From contig JAFREQ010000011.1 of assembly GCA_025331565.1 (NCBI GenBank), positions 10,560,001 to 10,624,000 of the forward strand: 64,000 bases of DNA, written 5' to 3'. Origin of the DNA: Holacanthus passer. Taxonomy: Eukaryota > Chordata > Actinopteri > Pomacanthidae. The notes beneath the pieces were generated by a model. That model saw only the letters and a program-made list of their open reading frames with translations, was not told the origin of the DNA and did not search any database. Position numbers and translations under genes: made by a program. Shown here one piece after another: positions 22,301 through 35,413 of this stretch. Numbering within the stretch: position 1 is the first letter of the stretch; the number at the start of each line of letters is the position of its first letter.

Positions 22301-24577
22301 GAGGAGGAAAGCAGTAACAAAGTGGTTGTGAAATAACTGATATTCAGACAACATCATTCAAGGCTCTAAACAAGCTTTGTCATGTTCTGGCTTTGCTGCG
22401 CAACCTTGAGGACAAGAGTTACAACATTTCTTAAAATACCATGTCTATCTATGATTATCTTGGTAATGCGCAATAAATACTATACAAGTCTATACAAGCC
22501 ATAGTCTATCCCCATACATTAGTCCTGTACCAGTGCAGGAGAGCCAGGGCTTAGGGTTTACATTAATGATAACACTACATGAAAAGACTCAGATAAACTT
22601 TAGAACAGAAGTGAATAAGCTCGTACCGTCAGTCATCTCAGCAGGAGGAGGGTAGGTGAGCAGCCAGGGAGAATCCTCTGTCCCCTCTGAATTGTCATTC
22701 TGGTGGGCAGGGATCTCCTGCCACACTTTAGCGTTGGGGTTCAGACCTGTTCCCTTTGTGGTAACCTGCATGATTATAAGAATATACTGTGAGTAACAAA
22801 GCAGTTTAAGGTACACAAGTAATCGTATGTACAGTATGTTGCAGGAAAGCAGTGTTTTGATCATCTTCTTGTTTTGAAACAGTGAGGTTTAACAAGATGA
22901 ATGATGTACTGTGTGGCGTTGCCTGCCCTGCAACTGATGTCAGACATCTGTGAGTCATTAATCATTAGAGGAAATTGGTATTAAAAGCTGTTTTTGAGTT
23001 TCCAAAAGTGGAGCCAGGATTTAGAGGCTAGACAGGTGGAACTGCAGAGGGAGAACAAGTGCCTGCTGGGCATTTTAAAATATCGTGTGCACAGAGTTGT
23101 ATAGTGAATAAACTACTATTAGGCAAAACAAGCCTCTTTGCAAAAGCACATTCTTACTATATAGTACAAATGATCACAAGTCTTTTGCAGATCACTGCTC
23201 ATGTGCATGTTTTCAATACTCCAGATATTGTTGTAATGAGAAATTCAGCCTTCAAACAAGATATTAAAAAAATTAATTCTGTACCATGGTTTTACCAAGT
23301 AGCATCTATCTCATACCATGTGATACAGGTATTTAAAAAAATAAGCTAGATGGGACCTCAGGGAGAGATCAGCATACAATGCCAAGTCATGAATAAGGTA
23401 TGAAAGTTATTTTTAATATGTTGCCAATCACAAATGCCTTTAAGTTCATACTATTCAACATCATACTTCATAACTGCACAACACTCAGCCCAGCCTCCGT
23501 TACTCTATTACATACAGCCAATCCAATGAATGAAGCCAGTTCACTTTGACCCTGTAATCCAGCTTTCAGCCTCTGCAGGGCCTCAGATCTTCACTCAGAG
23601 ACCATGTGAGTTCAGACTTTTCATTGGTTTCCTCATGGCTCTTTAGCTCCGCCCCCTCACTCGGTCACATGGAGGCAGACATGGCGCAAAATCCGCCTCT
23701 GAGCCTCAGCGTGACTGGATCAAGACAGTCTGACCTGTCATCCATTGCAATACTCCGACTGTGTGTTTGTCGTGAGGCCAAACCAGTACATGAATGTAAA
23801 CCTCTCAACCTTTCAGCTCAACCCATCTGGCCAAGAAAAACGTAGTTACAAATCAGCAACTCTGGTTTTTGTATCGATGCAAAAAGGGTCGAGAGGAAAA
23901 AGCACATGGTCCCGACGTACACATACAACTAAAAACAGGCGATTCATTTAATCTCATCTAAGTAAAACTGAGCTGATTCTAGCTACATGGAGCTTATATT
24001 AAATCAATAAACCACCCCTGCATTGATCTTTAAAAACTGATGTCTCCATGTGCTTCAGCCGTGACCTTTATCTCAGCTCAGATAGCCATTAAGCTAAAGT
24101 TGTGTAACAGCTAACATTTAACACTAATCACGTGTATTACCTGCTAAACATGCAACACAAAGGGGTGAAATTAAACGTTTGGTTCAACTTATAAAGAAGT
24201 AAAACGCCACTAGATTCGACGTGGTCTTAAACACGTGTTAGTGAAGCAGGTTTGTTGGATGTTTTCGTCCTCCATGTTTTAACCAGCGGCTCCATAAATA
24301 CCAACCGTTAGCTAACTAGCTTAAGTTTACTAGCAGACCAGTCAGAACCGGCCTCTCTTTACTCTCCTATATGAGCTAATATGTTTGACAGGGTGACAGC
24401 AACTCTTTAACTGTCTGTGTTAGAAAAAAAATAAAATGGTTTGGACGGATAAATAAGTAAAGTTAGCAGAAGAGAGTCGAGCTCCAAACAGCAGGAGTCA
24501 AACAGGAGGAAGGACGCAAACAGGTTGTCGCATGTTAGCTAAGGTGTCCCCTTGTTTCCAGGCCCCAAACTCACCAT
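16303..24577 (-). CDS. larp4: La-related protein 4 (LARP4)
   Basis: Coding exons: 24575-24577, 22627-22765, 22058-22292, 21552-21688, 20955-21058, 20511-20621, 19988-20041, 18987-19199, 18673-18767, 18125-18334, 17946-17997, 17606-17770, 17363-17496, 17101-17275, 16303-16680. They total 2205 nt, or 734 aa (human about 724). LARP4 is a cytoplasmic poly(A)- and PABP-binding protein that stabilises mRNA and promotes translation. Residues 9-19 (LNPNAKVWQEI) are the variant PAM2w motif with Trp in place of Phe. The La motif occupies roughly residues 110-170 and the RRM roughly 185-265 (PNHSRCIIILREVPETTPVE, NSNWYITFQSD). Further blocks are ARIKAINTFF, PYFETPLAPFPN, PKFDLATSNFPPLPG, RKLSYAEVCQRLAKDPPP and the C-terminus IPPRSPK. 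The first coding exon contributes only the ATG, which abuts the donor. The La-motif spacing and the DIP2 neighbourhood favour LARP4 over LARP4B. Confidence 0.94.
20511..22292 (-). other. larp4: larp4 La module (La motif plus RRM) exons
   Basis: Exon 22058-22292 ends in LREYLKKQLEFCFSR and exon 21552-21688 continues ENLSKDLYLISQMDSDQF, together the winged-helix La motif. Exons 20955-21058 and 20511-20621 encode the RRM core, including SENCPKVLSAEFAHNSNWYI. All splice junctions keep phase. Confidence 0.92.
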
Positions 24578-25010
24578 GCTGGCTTCTTATGATCTCCTCT
24601 TCAACCCCACAACACTTTATTACCCTCCTGCTTTTAATCTCCTCCCAAAGCTTCAACTCTTCTCGATTATTATCCGCACTTGTTTCCGCACCGTCGTCGC
24701 TTCGGTCTCTCCTCTCACGAGCTTCAATCCGAACGTCCTCGAGACACAAGTTTCAGATCTTCCAACGGTTGTTTTTCCCCACTTAAACTCTTTTTCCCAT
24801 TTGACGACAATAACCTCCTCTGTTCAATCCCTCATCCCCGCACTTCAGCTCCGCTCATCCACCATGTGACAGCTGCGTCCTCCGTCTGCCACCGTCCGTC
24901 CGTCCCCGCCTCCGCCTCCAGCTCCCTCCCCGGCAACAGCGATGCAAACACGGCAGCGCAGCAGCGGCGGAGCGCGACCTCTCTCCAAGGCGACTTGTAA
25001 GACCTGCCTT
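24578..25010 (-). promoter_or_regulatory. larp4: larp4 5'UTR exon and GC-rich promoter
   Basis: The ATG at 24575-24577 has the Kozak-like context GCCAGCATG and an in-frame TAA a few codons upstream, so translation cannot begin further 5' in this frame. Sequence rises to a GC-rich, CpG-containing zone at about 24830-24990, the likely promoter. An ATGCAAA octamer-like motif lies at about 24942. The exact transcription start was not determined. Confidence 0.5.
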
Positions 25011-25029
25011 CAACTAGTAATAACAAATC

Positions 25030-26140
25030 TGAGAGCTGCTTGTTACAACTTCCTGGTGTGAGAATGCAGAGTCAGTGTTAGTGTTTGTTCCCAGGCTGAT
25101 CTTAAGGACACGACCTCAGACTGTGCAGCTGATATGGCCGCACAGCTCACATCCGCTCAGAGCTGTTGATTTAACTTCTCACTTTCCACCATGTGTTCAC
25201 CTCCTATTTAAAGACCGACACACAATGTGAAATATGCAAGGAGAAATATATGTGAATCACATTACGAAGCTGTGTCTGTTTTCTAAGATGGTTTATGATG
25301 AATTTATCAAATGTCACATCAGTCATAAAATTAAATTGTCCTGAGCAGTTAAAAAAAAGTGGAACAGTTCAGGGCCGATAAAGGAACATGAAAATAAACT
25401 GCAATTACAAGCTTATTATAATTAAAGGTTCTCAATGATTAAATCAGTTTCATCAGTTTAAAACATGTCGAAATCACTGTTGAAGATTGGATAATTTCTT
25501 GCCTTAACATGCACCAAGGTTGGGTTTTAATCTTGGAACATATACAAAGAAAGAGGTAATGCTCATGTGGACTGAACCTGTAATAAGCCTATCTTGTTTC
25601 TTAAATTATAGCTGTATGTTTGAGCTAGAATTGATTTGCACAGGATCTTCTACACACTTCAAAAATAGTATTCTAATCTGTAGTAAACCATCACTTCTGT
25701 CTTAAGGACACAGGGGATTTCACTTGTGATTCTCCCGGTCTGTGTGGATATGAACGGTCTTGATGGAGTCCAGTGATCTCGTTTAATTCCTGGTATGACT
25801 CTGCCCACTTTCAACCAGAGCAGTCTTAATTATTTAGAATTGAAAACATGTGTATGTGTGCAGGGGCCTTAAAACTTGTGTTAAAGAAGATGCAGTTTAC
25901 TTACATTTATAAATATGTTCACAAAGTATGACTGGTAGTGGTAGTGGACCCCACTGGTGAATAGACAACAATGAAAGAAACGTAAACGTTTCTTGAATGC
26001 ACTGTGACCTCTTTTATTATGCAAACTAACTGGACACCCAATTCAATTAATTTCAAATCGACCAAGTACACATGATTCTTTACATTGACAACAAGCCAAG
26101 TATAATTTACTGGTGAGAAGGTTACTGCACAAAAAATGTT
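25030..26140. other. Intergenic between larp4 promoter and pfdn5 3' end
   Basis: About 1.1 kb of AT-rich sequence without a splice-bounded or long open frame on either strand. I see nothing further in it. Confidence 0.6.
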
Positions 26141-26141
26141 A

Positions 26142-26147
26142 TTTATT
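26142..26147 (-). terminator. pfdn5: pfdn5 poly(A) signal
   Basis: AATAAA on the minus strand, 120 bp beyond the pfdn5 stop codon. Confidence 0.65.
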
Positions 26148-26266
26148 CTTCAGTATTTAGTGAGGACATTTTCTTGTACTACAACAGGAACAGCTGATGT
26201 ACTTTTTTTTGTACACAAACTTCAAAATTCCTTCTCGGTCATGAAGAGTTCAAACAGGCGTTCTCA

Positions 26267-28030
26267 TTAAGCCTTGGTGGTCCCAACCATCTGTGATGCC
26301 TGCTGGCTCTGCTGTAGTTGCTGTATCTTCATGTTCATTACTTCAATCACAGCTGCAAAACAGAACACAGTGTATGAAGTAAACAGGTGTGTAATATGTT
26401 CAGAACTAAGAAGGTGAGGTTATTGTTGACTGTCTTTGAAACACTCTCATTATTATTAAATATATAAAAATTTCAACTTAAAACTTAATTTAAATTTGTA
26501 GTTATAGAGTCAAGTAAAATATAGTGTAGGGCAAAACAAATGTACCACTGTCCAAATACTTACATGTGTCACTGTATACAAACCTTTATGCAAAATAACT
26601 ACAAAAGCTTAGTATTTAATTAAAAAAAAAAGCCCTAGACTCGCCTGGTCATGTCCATTGTTTTAGTAATAAAACAATGAATTCAAAAAATGTAATGACT
26701 TTTAGGCAAAATGTAGTTTACCTTGTTTCATGGCATGTTTTTCCTGAAGGGCTGGTTGAATTTTCTCTATCTGCTTAGTGAGAAAGTCTATTTTGCGTTT
26801 GAAGAATGCCTTTGAGTCTTCCACTTTCTACAGAGGCAGAGAAATACAAAGTATAAATAAAGAATGCTCTACAACATTTTAATAAATTATTTAGTAAATG
26901 ATTGAATTATTAAGGCTATTAAATGCAAACATATTTGCCTTTTCTACATAGTATCCTGTTCCCACATCCACTAAAACATTTTCCACGTCATTTAATGATC
27001 CAGGGACGTACATCTGAGAAGAAGAAATGTCAAGGACCAGTATGTATGTCTCAAGAAACACATAATTTAAAGAACAAAACAGCAAAACATGACATGCTGG
27101 TTGTTTCACAGTAAAGGAAGGATACAGAGCTGGTAAGTGGTACGAGCAGTTCTTTTCCTGTATGAGAGAGAAGAGAAAAAATTAAATTATGATCTTCAGG
27201 TGCAGATTTAGTGTGGTGATATCAGAAACTGCAGACATTACATCTTAGACATAATGCATGTTTTTGCACATAATTTTGTGCAAGACACTGAAGCACAGCG
27301 AGCCCTTTGAGCAAAACACTTTTTAATACTGTGACTATGATTAAAGCTTATGATGAAAAACAACGTTCACAATTCTAACATAAGACGGTAACTTTATTTG
27401 CCAAAGAAAATGAAGAACCACTGTTGAGCTAAATAACTCTGTTAAAAGTTTGGTGGGACATAAAGTCATCAGCGTTTACTCACCTTTATTGTTTTTGTTC
27501 AGGACGTTCAAACTATCTTTTGCTTCAACATACTTGGTCTGGACAACTTTGAGCTGCCCTATTGAAGACGTCAAGAACTCAATCTCCTGCAATGCGTTAA
27601 ACAAAACAAGTGAGGTCAGAGAGTCAATACACAAATCATCAATCGATCAAATCATCTGCATACAGAACAAAACCTATCAGCTCTCTGAATCCAACAACGT
27701 AGTCGTACTGATTTACCATAAGAATAACAAAATGTGTCCACATCTAACATTTAAAAGCTTTTTTTTTATCAATGTTTATTAAATTTTTTAATGCGGGACA
27801 GATCATGCTAACATGTTCATGTTACAGTCGAAATATGACCGTTAGCATCAGAGGTGCTAGTTGAGCTAATCCACCCTCCAGTTCTCAATCACATTATCGG
27901 CCCCATAACGTCGATATCAAAGAACAAGGTTACAACTCAAATATACTAAACTTGTTAGCAATACCTGGTCTAGTTGGGTTTTCAGTCCCTCTAACTGAGG
28001 CAGGGAGAGGTCTGTGAGATTCACCGCCAT
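26267..28030 (-). CDS. pfdn5: Prefoldin subunit 5
   Basis: Coding exons: 27965-28030, 27484-27586, 27126-27157, 26939-27013, 26722-26827, 26267-26352. They total 468 nt, or 155 aa (human 154). Prefoldin is a cytosolic hexameric chaperone that hands nascent actin and tubulin to CCT; subunit 5 is an alpha-type subunit, also known as the MYC modulator MM-1. The product starts MAVNLTDLSLPQLEGLKTQL, continues with QLKVVQTKYVEAKDSLNVL (N-terminal helix), KELLVPLTSSMYVPG and VDVGTGYYVEK (beta hairpins), and KRKIDFLTKQIEKIQPALQE (C-terminal helix), and ends MVGTTKA. The junction after YYVEK needs a GC donor (AAG/GCAAAT at 26938-26937) because no GT fits the conserved protein. It sits between espl1 (upstream) and larp4 (downstream), as in the human PFDN5-ESPL1 neighbourhood. 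Confidence 0.96.
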
Positions 28031-28190
28031 GTTGGAAGCGTGATGCCAAATGACCCTGAGTGATTGTGTTTCCGGGTGATGGAGAAAAACGGTCATTGGT
28101 CTGAAACTCCGCCCTCGTGTGGACAAGATACGAAATACACCTGCTCTGACCACGAAGCCTGTTAAATGTTTCTGACTTGCTCATCGTGTT
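28031..28190 (-). promoter_or_regulatory. pfdn5: pfdn5 5'UTR and promoter region
   Basis: GC content rises in the 150 bp upstream of the pfdn5 ATG, which has the context GGCGGTGAATCTC just inside the coding start. No intron in the 5'UTR is evident. The remaining ~450 bp to the espl1 poly(A) signal are very AT-rich and hold nothing I recognise. Confidence 0.45.
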
Positions 28191-28624
28191 TTAACTTAAA
28201 TGCACTTCAACTGTTAGTAATTTAATGGTTCTAAACAATACCAATATTTTCTCACTTTAAATGCATGTCAGCCATATAAAATATACATATGCATGTAGGT
28301 CATATTATGTGGAAGTTTTGCACTCACAATATTAAGTCATTGAATTTATTTTTCATTTGTGTGCAGAATGTATGTAAATAATAAAATATTATATTTGCCA
28401 ACAATTAAATTAAAATAGAAATTTAATCATTTTCACTATACCCCTAAATATACATTGACATAAATAAAATGCATTTTTCATTTTTAAATTGTTTCCTAAA
28501 CTTAAAAATTAAAATACAAAATCAGTCAATTGTCTCCTTAAACTGTCCAACTGGCACAGTACAAAAACACAGCATGCATTATTTTCCAAACAAAATTGCA
28601 TGTATTGCTGTATGTAAGAACACA

Positions 28625-28630
28625 TTTATT
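28625..28630 (-). terminator. espl1: espl1 poly(A) signal
   Basis: AATAAA on the minus strand, about 130 bp beyond the espl1 stop codon. Confidence 0.6.
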
Positions 28631-28758
28631 CAAAAAATGTTCAATCAGCACATTAAAAGTCCATTCAAAAGCTTCAAAAAATTATAAAGATATTTAAAAT
28701 AATTCACACTATTATAACATTGGTATTAAAAAAAAGAAGAGCTTGGTCCTCAGCTCTC

Positions 28759-31700
28759 CTACTGCAGGTGGACTGGTAAGCCATAGACCACAGGTGCAGC
28801 TCCGATGAGGTGTTTCAGGTGTGTGGCCTGACGTGATGCGCCCATATAATCCAAGAGTGGAGCTCCAGACCCAGCAGATAACCAGGACTCCAACAAGGCT
28901 TGAGTGAAGCGATCAATATCCCGATCTGTCACATCCCACAGGTTTCCCAAAACAAAGGGGCTAAAGGAGGGAAAAAACAAACAATCATGACACCATAAGA
29001 GAATAACTAAATGACCTCTGGAGTGTTGAATGAAATTATGTCTATTCTGCATAATAATCCACTCATATTCCATGTACTGTTGTAATGGTCTCCACAGAAA
29101 GATAGATTGAAGGCAGCAGTCTTCTTCTGCAAACCAGCCAAAAATATTGATTTGTACAGTATTTCACAAAAATGAATATCCTTAAATGCAACTCCTGTTC
29201 AGGAGCTGGGCCAAACATAAATCCTCTGAGGGGTAAAAATAAACAAATTTTAAAAAATCAGAATTGAGCTTTATGGAACTGCCACGTCAAAATATAAAAT
29301 CAACTATATTGCATCTTTACAGTATTGACTGATTCATAACTAAAGTAAAGACAGATATCTCACCATCCTGCGATGAGGTAGTTGAGGATGATGCCTTGTC
29401 CTTCCTGATCCCCACGCACTGCCAGAGCGGCACTGCTGCAACCAAAAAGCAGAGAAGCTGCTCTCATCTGCCGCTTCAGGACCGCTTGGCTGTCTAGGAA
29501 TCGTGCGCCTGCACCGTGACCCACGTATCTAAAGCACCCGGGGTAAGAGGGAAAAGGACAGAGGATATAAAGAAAACGGGTCGTAACTCACAGAGCTTAA
29601 TATAAAACAAGCCTTGTATAAAAAATATGAAGAATTAAATTTAAAGAAAACACAAAAATAGTGTTTGTTAAATGTTAGGCTTTTGAGTATTCTTTATTTC
29701 TGCTTAAAAATGTATTTAAACGATCCATCAATTATCAAAATTGTTACCTCCTGAATGACTACTTGAATAACCCACTGATTGTTTTGACTCATCTGTTACA
29801 ATCTTTGCTGCTAAATACTTTATTTTGTATTTGAATGAACATATTTTCAACATCTAGCATTGTTGTGAACTGTAAGGATTACTTCCTCTCCCTATCAGGA
29901 TACATCAGATCATCACAAACTCACATGTAGAGATCCTTGGTCGCAACAGCTTCTTCCAGCTGACCCGAGTCAGGAGCAACTCCACACACACCCTCCCAAT
30001 CCAGTTTACTTTAATGAGAATAATAATGTAGTAAATGGGATGAAAACAGACCAATGACAAACAAGTCAAATGGTTCTTTTTTTTAAATGGTCATGAACAT
30101 TGGACTCACCTGCTGAACCATTCCTTGAATCGGTCTTGAGAGTTTCCTAAATTGGCATCAGGGTCCAGGACATAAAACACCTGCTTTGTATCCACACCTT
30201 GCTTCAGGATGGACTGAGAGTCAGTCTAAAAGGAAAGAGTTAAATAATAATATCCATAACCTCCACTGAACATAACTGTCAGGATGCAATTTACATCTGC
30301 ACCACAGACATTGATCTCACCTCCTTCTGAATGTTCAGTCCGATTAATGAGTGCAGAGAAGGCATCCGGCTGACAGAGTGAGACCTTAAGATGGAGATGC
30401 TCTCCCACGGCAGCTTCTGAAGGTACTGCAAGGGAAACAGGACAGAAGGTGACATGTTTACATTTTAGCATTATCCTACCTCATAAAAAAACACCTTTGG
30501 AGGTCTTTACTCTCTTAAAAAGCAACTCTATACAGAAATTAGAGCAAAGGAAAATTCAGGATTCAACAGAGATGATGAAACCAACCTTGTCCAGGATGAG
30601 AACCACATGACCGTGAGGCTCGCTTCTGTCAGCAAGCTGGGACACAGCTGTCTGGAAAAGCTGGTCACACTCCATGTCCCACTGTGGAGAAACTCCCAGA
30701 GCAAATCTTGTAAGGTCTTCTTGGGAGAGCACAGGAGAGGCAGACAGCACAGCCTGAAACACAAGTCAGAAGTTAGTGGTTGTTGCTTCATCTGTTCCTT
30801 TCCCAGCTGCTACTAAGACAAGGACAGAATGAAAGGTCAGATGCTGATGCTAAAAAGGTCCATCAAGGGGAAAAGAAAAAACCTACACACCTCCAACATC
30901 TCCTCACTGACGGTCACTCCCCTTGCAGACAAGGATTTGCAAAGGTGTTGGGCCTGTTTGGAGAGCTCAGGATCCAATGAAGGGGGTAGAAGAAAGCTCC
31001 TCCAGCATCCCAGCAGCCCCTCCATCTCCTTCAACAGTCGCTGGAAGAAATGTGGGAGGGTTTTAAGAAATGTAAGTGACCTGCTCATCCAAAATGTTTC
31101 TGTGTCCCATTTTTTGGTTTAAGCGCCTGAGGAAGTATATGACTGAATAATAAAACCATAGTAAAGCCATCCTCTGCAGTAGCCTTGTTCTTCACTTACC
31201 TCAACTCGAGAGTCGAGTGCCCTGCGGCCCTCCCACCACTTGGCTTTCTCAGACACACAGCTCACAACCTTCTGTTCCACCTGAATACTGTCTATCTCCT
31301 GCACCAGCCAACTAATGGGGTGCTGGATAACAGAGAGGCAAAGAGAAAAAGATGGGAGTGTGAGTATGACAAGATTTTAAAGTAACTAGTGTCTCCTTAT
31401 TGCTAAAGCCATCAGCCTTTACATTATTATTGTCTGGATTCAGCCTGTGGCTCCCATTCTAAATAATTTACTGTCATCACCTGCTGTTTAGAGGTAGGGA
31501 TGTGAACAGTGACCGGGGCAGATCCCTTCTCAAGACGTGACAGTATGATGGTGTCACCCATCTCACCAGGTTTCACTCCAAGCACAGACATCATACACAC
31601 CGTCACCCCTGTACAGGACAAACAGATGCAAAGAAAGAAAGGATATGTTGCATGTACATATTACAGTTCACATTCTGCTTTTGCTTATTAAGTCCGAAAG

Positions 31701-34700
31701 CATCTAGAAATCTGAATTATATCAGATTACGGACAGGTTATAGAAAAAGGAATGACATTAGATGTTTGACAAAGTAATAATCAAAATTTGCTCAGTTGCA
31801 TAAACTTTGTCATTATGTTTCATGATGGATTACTGACATGTGCAAACCACATTTGGATGAAAATATTACCTTGTGGAAGGTGTTGAACTTGTTGGGTAAA
31901 CTCGTGACAGTGGCTTTTAGGGAAAGTAGAGGAGTCAGCAGTTGGGAAGGAGAAAATGTTCTCCAACTGCAACAAAATCTGTTCAGTAGAGTTCTTGGAC
32001 TTGCTCGAACTGACCTCCTCTAGACACAGAGCATTCATCTTGTCTGCTAGCTCATTGGATGTCTTTCTCAGCTTTCTGTTGGAACAGCACATCAAAGCAA
32101 AGAGAATGTTCAACTAAGATAAAAAATAGAATAAAGAATAAAAAAAGAGGTTCAGTCTTGAGCTATGAGATGTCAAAAGATGCCAAAAATGTATTTTACT
32201 TGAGTTTGACATGTACTGTTTATGAGATATCTTGATATATAGAATGTTGGTAAGAGTGAAATCAGGCCACACACACACAACACATATGCTTACTTTAGAC
32301 AACTGGCTAAATGCCTAATTGTGCGATGGCGACTTGTGATGCCCAGGGACTGGGCATGCAGCATTGCTGTAGTTACAGGGTCCTGCTGTCCCATGGTCAA
32401 AGCCAGAAGAGCACAGAGGGTTGTGTAGATTGTGGGAGATGGGAAGTGCTGAAGAGACAACCAGGCTGAGCGGAGCAACGACTGAATATCTTCCAGCGAA
32501 AGATTGTCTGGGGGGAGAAAGAGAAAGTTGCAACTGGATAAGATGATGGAAAAAATGGCTGTGGTCATTGGTGGTGTTTACATCTATGTTTGGTTAACAG
32601 TTTAGGTATCATAGCCATTATTATACATTACAAAGTACATCCCTACCTCACAATGCTGTAAATAAAGCGCACGATCATTAAAAACAAATAGATTTTACTT
32701 TTTACATTACTCATACATTGTTAGGTATTAGCTTATTATGCTCCAGAATACGTTTTTCAGAAACGCCTCTTCTGCAACAGCACGGTTATCTCAGACAACA
32801 TATCATCATATTGCGAGTTACACTCCAGTGAAAGAACACAGGTTACAGTATCATTGCAGAGCAGCTGTGACTGCAGCAGTGTAAAGCCTCACCTGGCCTG
32901 GTATCTGAATGAGACAGGTGGGCTTCTGGACCTTCTATCAGATGACCTCTGCTCCTCAGTTCAGACAAGTCGTCTCTCTCCAAACCACAACACATATCCC
33001 TCCGTAGCACCTCAAAATCTATGTCTGGAGAGAGTCAAGAAACAGATTAGAGCACTGGCCTTTAATCACAATTGTCAGATACTGTGATGATTAATTCTTG
33101 CCATTCAGCACATCTTACATGCTCTCTAGTTTTGTTAGAGTTTTCTTCAAGCTTATTGATGACATTCTAAAATGTCACTATAAACTGTAGGGTTTGCAGT
33201 GAGCTGGGGGGAAATTGTGAATACTGAATTGAATATGTATGTATGTATGTAGACAAGGAATGTAAACTAGAATGAACTTAGAATTGTATTATGGTGTGTG
33301 CCAATTTTGTAAAAATGCCAGGTATTAGGTATGAGACAGTTATATTACAAAACACACCAAAATCTTTACTAGAAGCAGGATTGTCTTCAGCCTCAGTGTC
33401 TGATGTCCGAAGTTGCTCAATGCTTATGTTCAGAACTTCGGTGGTTTCCTCCTCAATGGTCCTCATTTTGTCTGGCTCCTCCACTGAATCTGTCTCCACC
33501 CTGGACAGCTCCCTTCTGGTCCTTCCTCTTCTTGTTGAGGTGGACTGACAGACCAGAGTCTCGTCATCCTCAGAGGAGGTGGCCCGAGGCACTGCAGTGC
33601 TCTTCTTACCCCTGACCTGCCTCTTAGGTGGGACCTTCTCCACAGGTGGTTCTGGGGCTGTTTTACTGTTTTGGGCAGCTCTTCTTGTTGTGGTTCGCTT
33701 TTTAGGGACATCTGTTTTTTCTTTGGGTTCTGCCTGGGTGTTCGCTTCTGTGTCACTCTCGTCGCTAAACTCCACCTGTATTGACATATTAAAAAGAGGA
33801 TATTTTTCATAAAAACACAAAAAGTGGCACATTTTTGGAACAATAAAATCTCTCCTCTGACCAGATGCCTACCTTGAAACGTGATTTCTTTGTGCGTCTA
33901 GGGGCTGCAGGCACAGATGGGGCTTTGTCTTGAGCTGGCGACAACTCTTCATACACATGAAACTGTAGCTTGGAGGCAGTCCTCTGTGCTTTCTGCACCG
34001 AGGCAGGGGCTTTCACCTTTTGAACAGGAGTACAGGCTAAGGTAGGTACCACTGTGTTAAAGTCAAAAGGGCCAAGCTCCCTAACTGAGGGCTTCGACTT
34101 AACCATCACTGGTGTCATGGGGACCAGTCCCTTTGCTTTGGCTGAGGAGCTCGTCACTAGAATCTTGGGCTTGACAACCTTGACCTTCTTTGTCTCCTTT
34201 GTTTTGTCAGGCATATCTGTTTTTTTAATGGACTCTTTAGGCTTCTTGAGCAAGGATGAGGGCGGCACAGTTTTCTGTTCTGATTTCGGCTCTTTATCCA
34301 CTTTTGGTGGATTCCAAGTCCAGACATTCGAGAAGAGCTCCTCTGGGGTGCAGCCCTTTTTGGCAGCCAAGGTAACCAATGACACTATGGCTTTGGTTGC
34401 CATCAGGCCTGCTCTCACAGGTCTTAGCACAGGAGAGGGGATGGAATCAACAAATGTTAAGCCAGCCTCTAGTACTTTCCATATGCCACAGACCTTGTTA
34501 TGGCTTGGTTCCAGCCCAGACAGGGCCATGCGAAGGTACACACGGCCGGCCACATCCTGCATCAGGGAGGGTTTAGAGAGGCCTTTAGCAGGGCCACAGG
34601 AAGGGAAGAGCTTAGCCAATTTTGCCCCAAGTTTGGCAGAAACACTCTTACAGCGGGCTAATGTTGCCCACTGTAGTTTCAAACTGACTATGGCTTCATT

Positions 34701-35363
34701 GGGATCCAGCTGGAGAACCAGATCAGCCTGTGTAGCTGCCCAGCGAGCAGTGGCACGACCCAGACAGGGCTCAGAGCAGCAGGGACATGGGCAGTCAGAG
34801 TCATGTGCCAGGGAGGAGAGCCAGCGGCGAGGCTGGGCTTTGAGAGGTGGGGAGCTGGCCACATTCCTCACTATAGGTTCTCTGGCAATCCACCTAGTGC
34901 TCAGGATGCCCTTAAAATCATCTTCTAAGGCAGGAAGGGGAGACTGAGATTTCTTTGCTGGACGTCCTTTCCTAGGTTTGATTTTCACCTCTGCCTTCTG
35001 CACCTGATCGGAAAAATCTGAGAAGAAATAAGTCCATTAAGTATCTCAAGGGAAGTGACACACTGTCTAATATAATGTCACTACCTTAGATTCGTTTTAC
35101 AGCACAATTTAGTTGGAATAATTACCATAGGCAACGTGATTTTAAAATACAATAACACAAAGTGATTAAATCCAATACAATTTTACTGAAAGTCAAACAA
35201 TACTGAATCACAGTCCGACCCTATTTGAACCGGCGGAACTGTGTGTTTAACATACCTGTGCAAAGCTCGAGAAGGTTTCTGACTTTGTCTAAATCAATTC
35301 CACTTTCCTCTCTCTCCCCTTGCATCAGCTCCAACTCAGCTTTTATCACCAGCAGCTCAGCAC

Positions 35364-35413
<50 letters not shown>

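Noticed and set aside
24832..25027. Minus-strand frame reading LLLLVEG, similar to the human LARP4 start MLLFVEQ
   Set aside because: It has no ATG (the first codon is TTG). A splice at the following GTCTTAC would not keep phase with the next larp4 exon, and the ATG exon at 24575 fits phase and total length.
34054..34947. 297-codon plus-strand frame
   Set aside because: It is antisense to the large 1145-nt separase exon 33873-35017, whose minus-strand reading is continuous with flanking separase exons.
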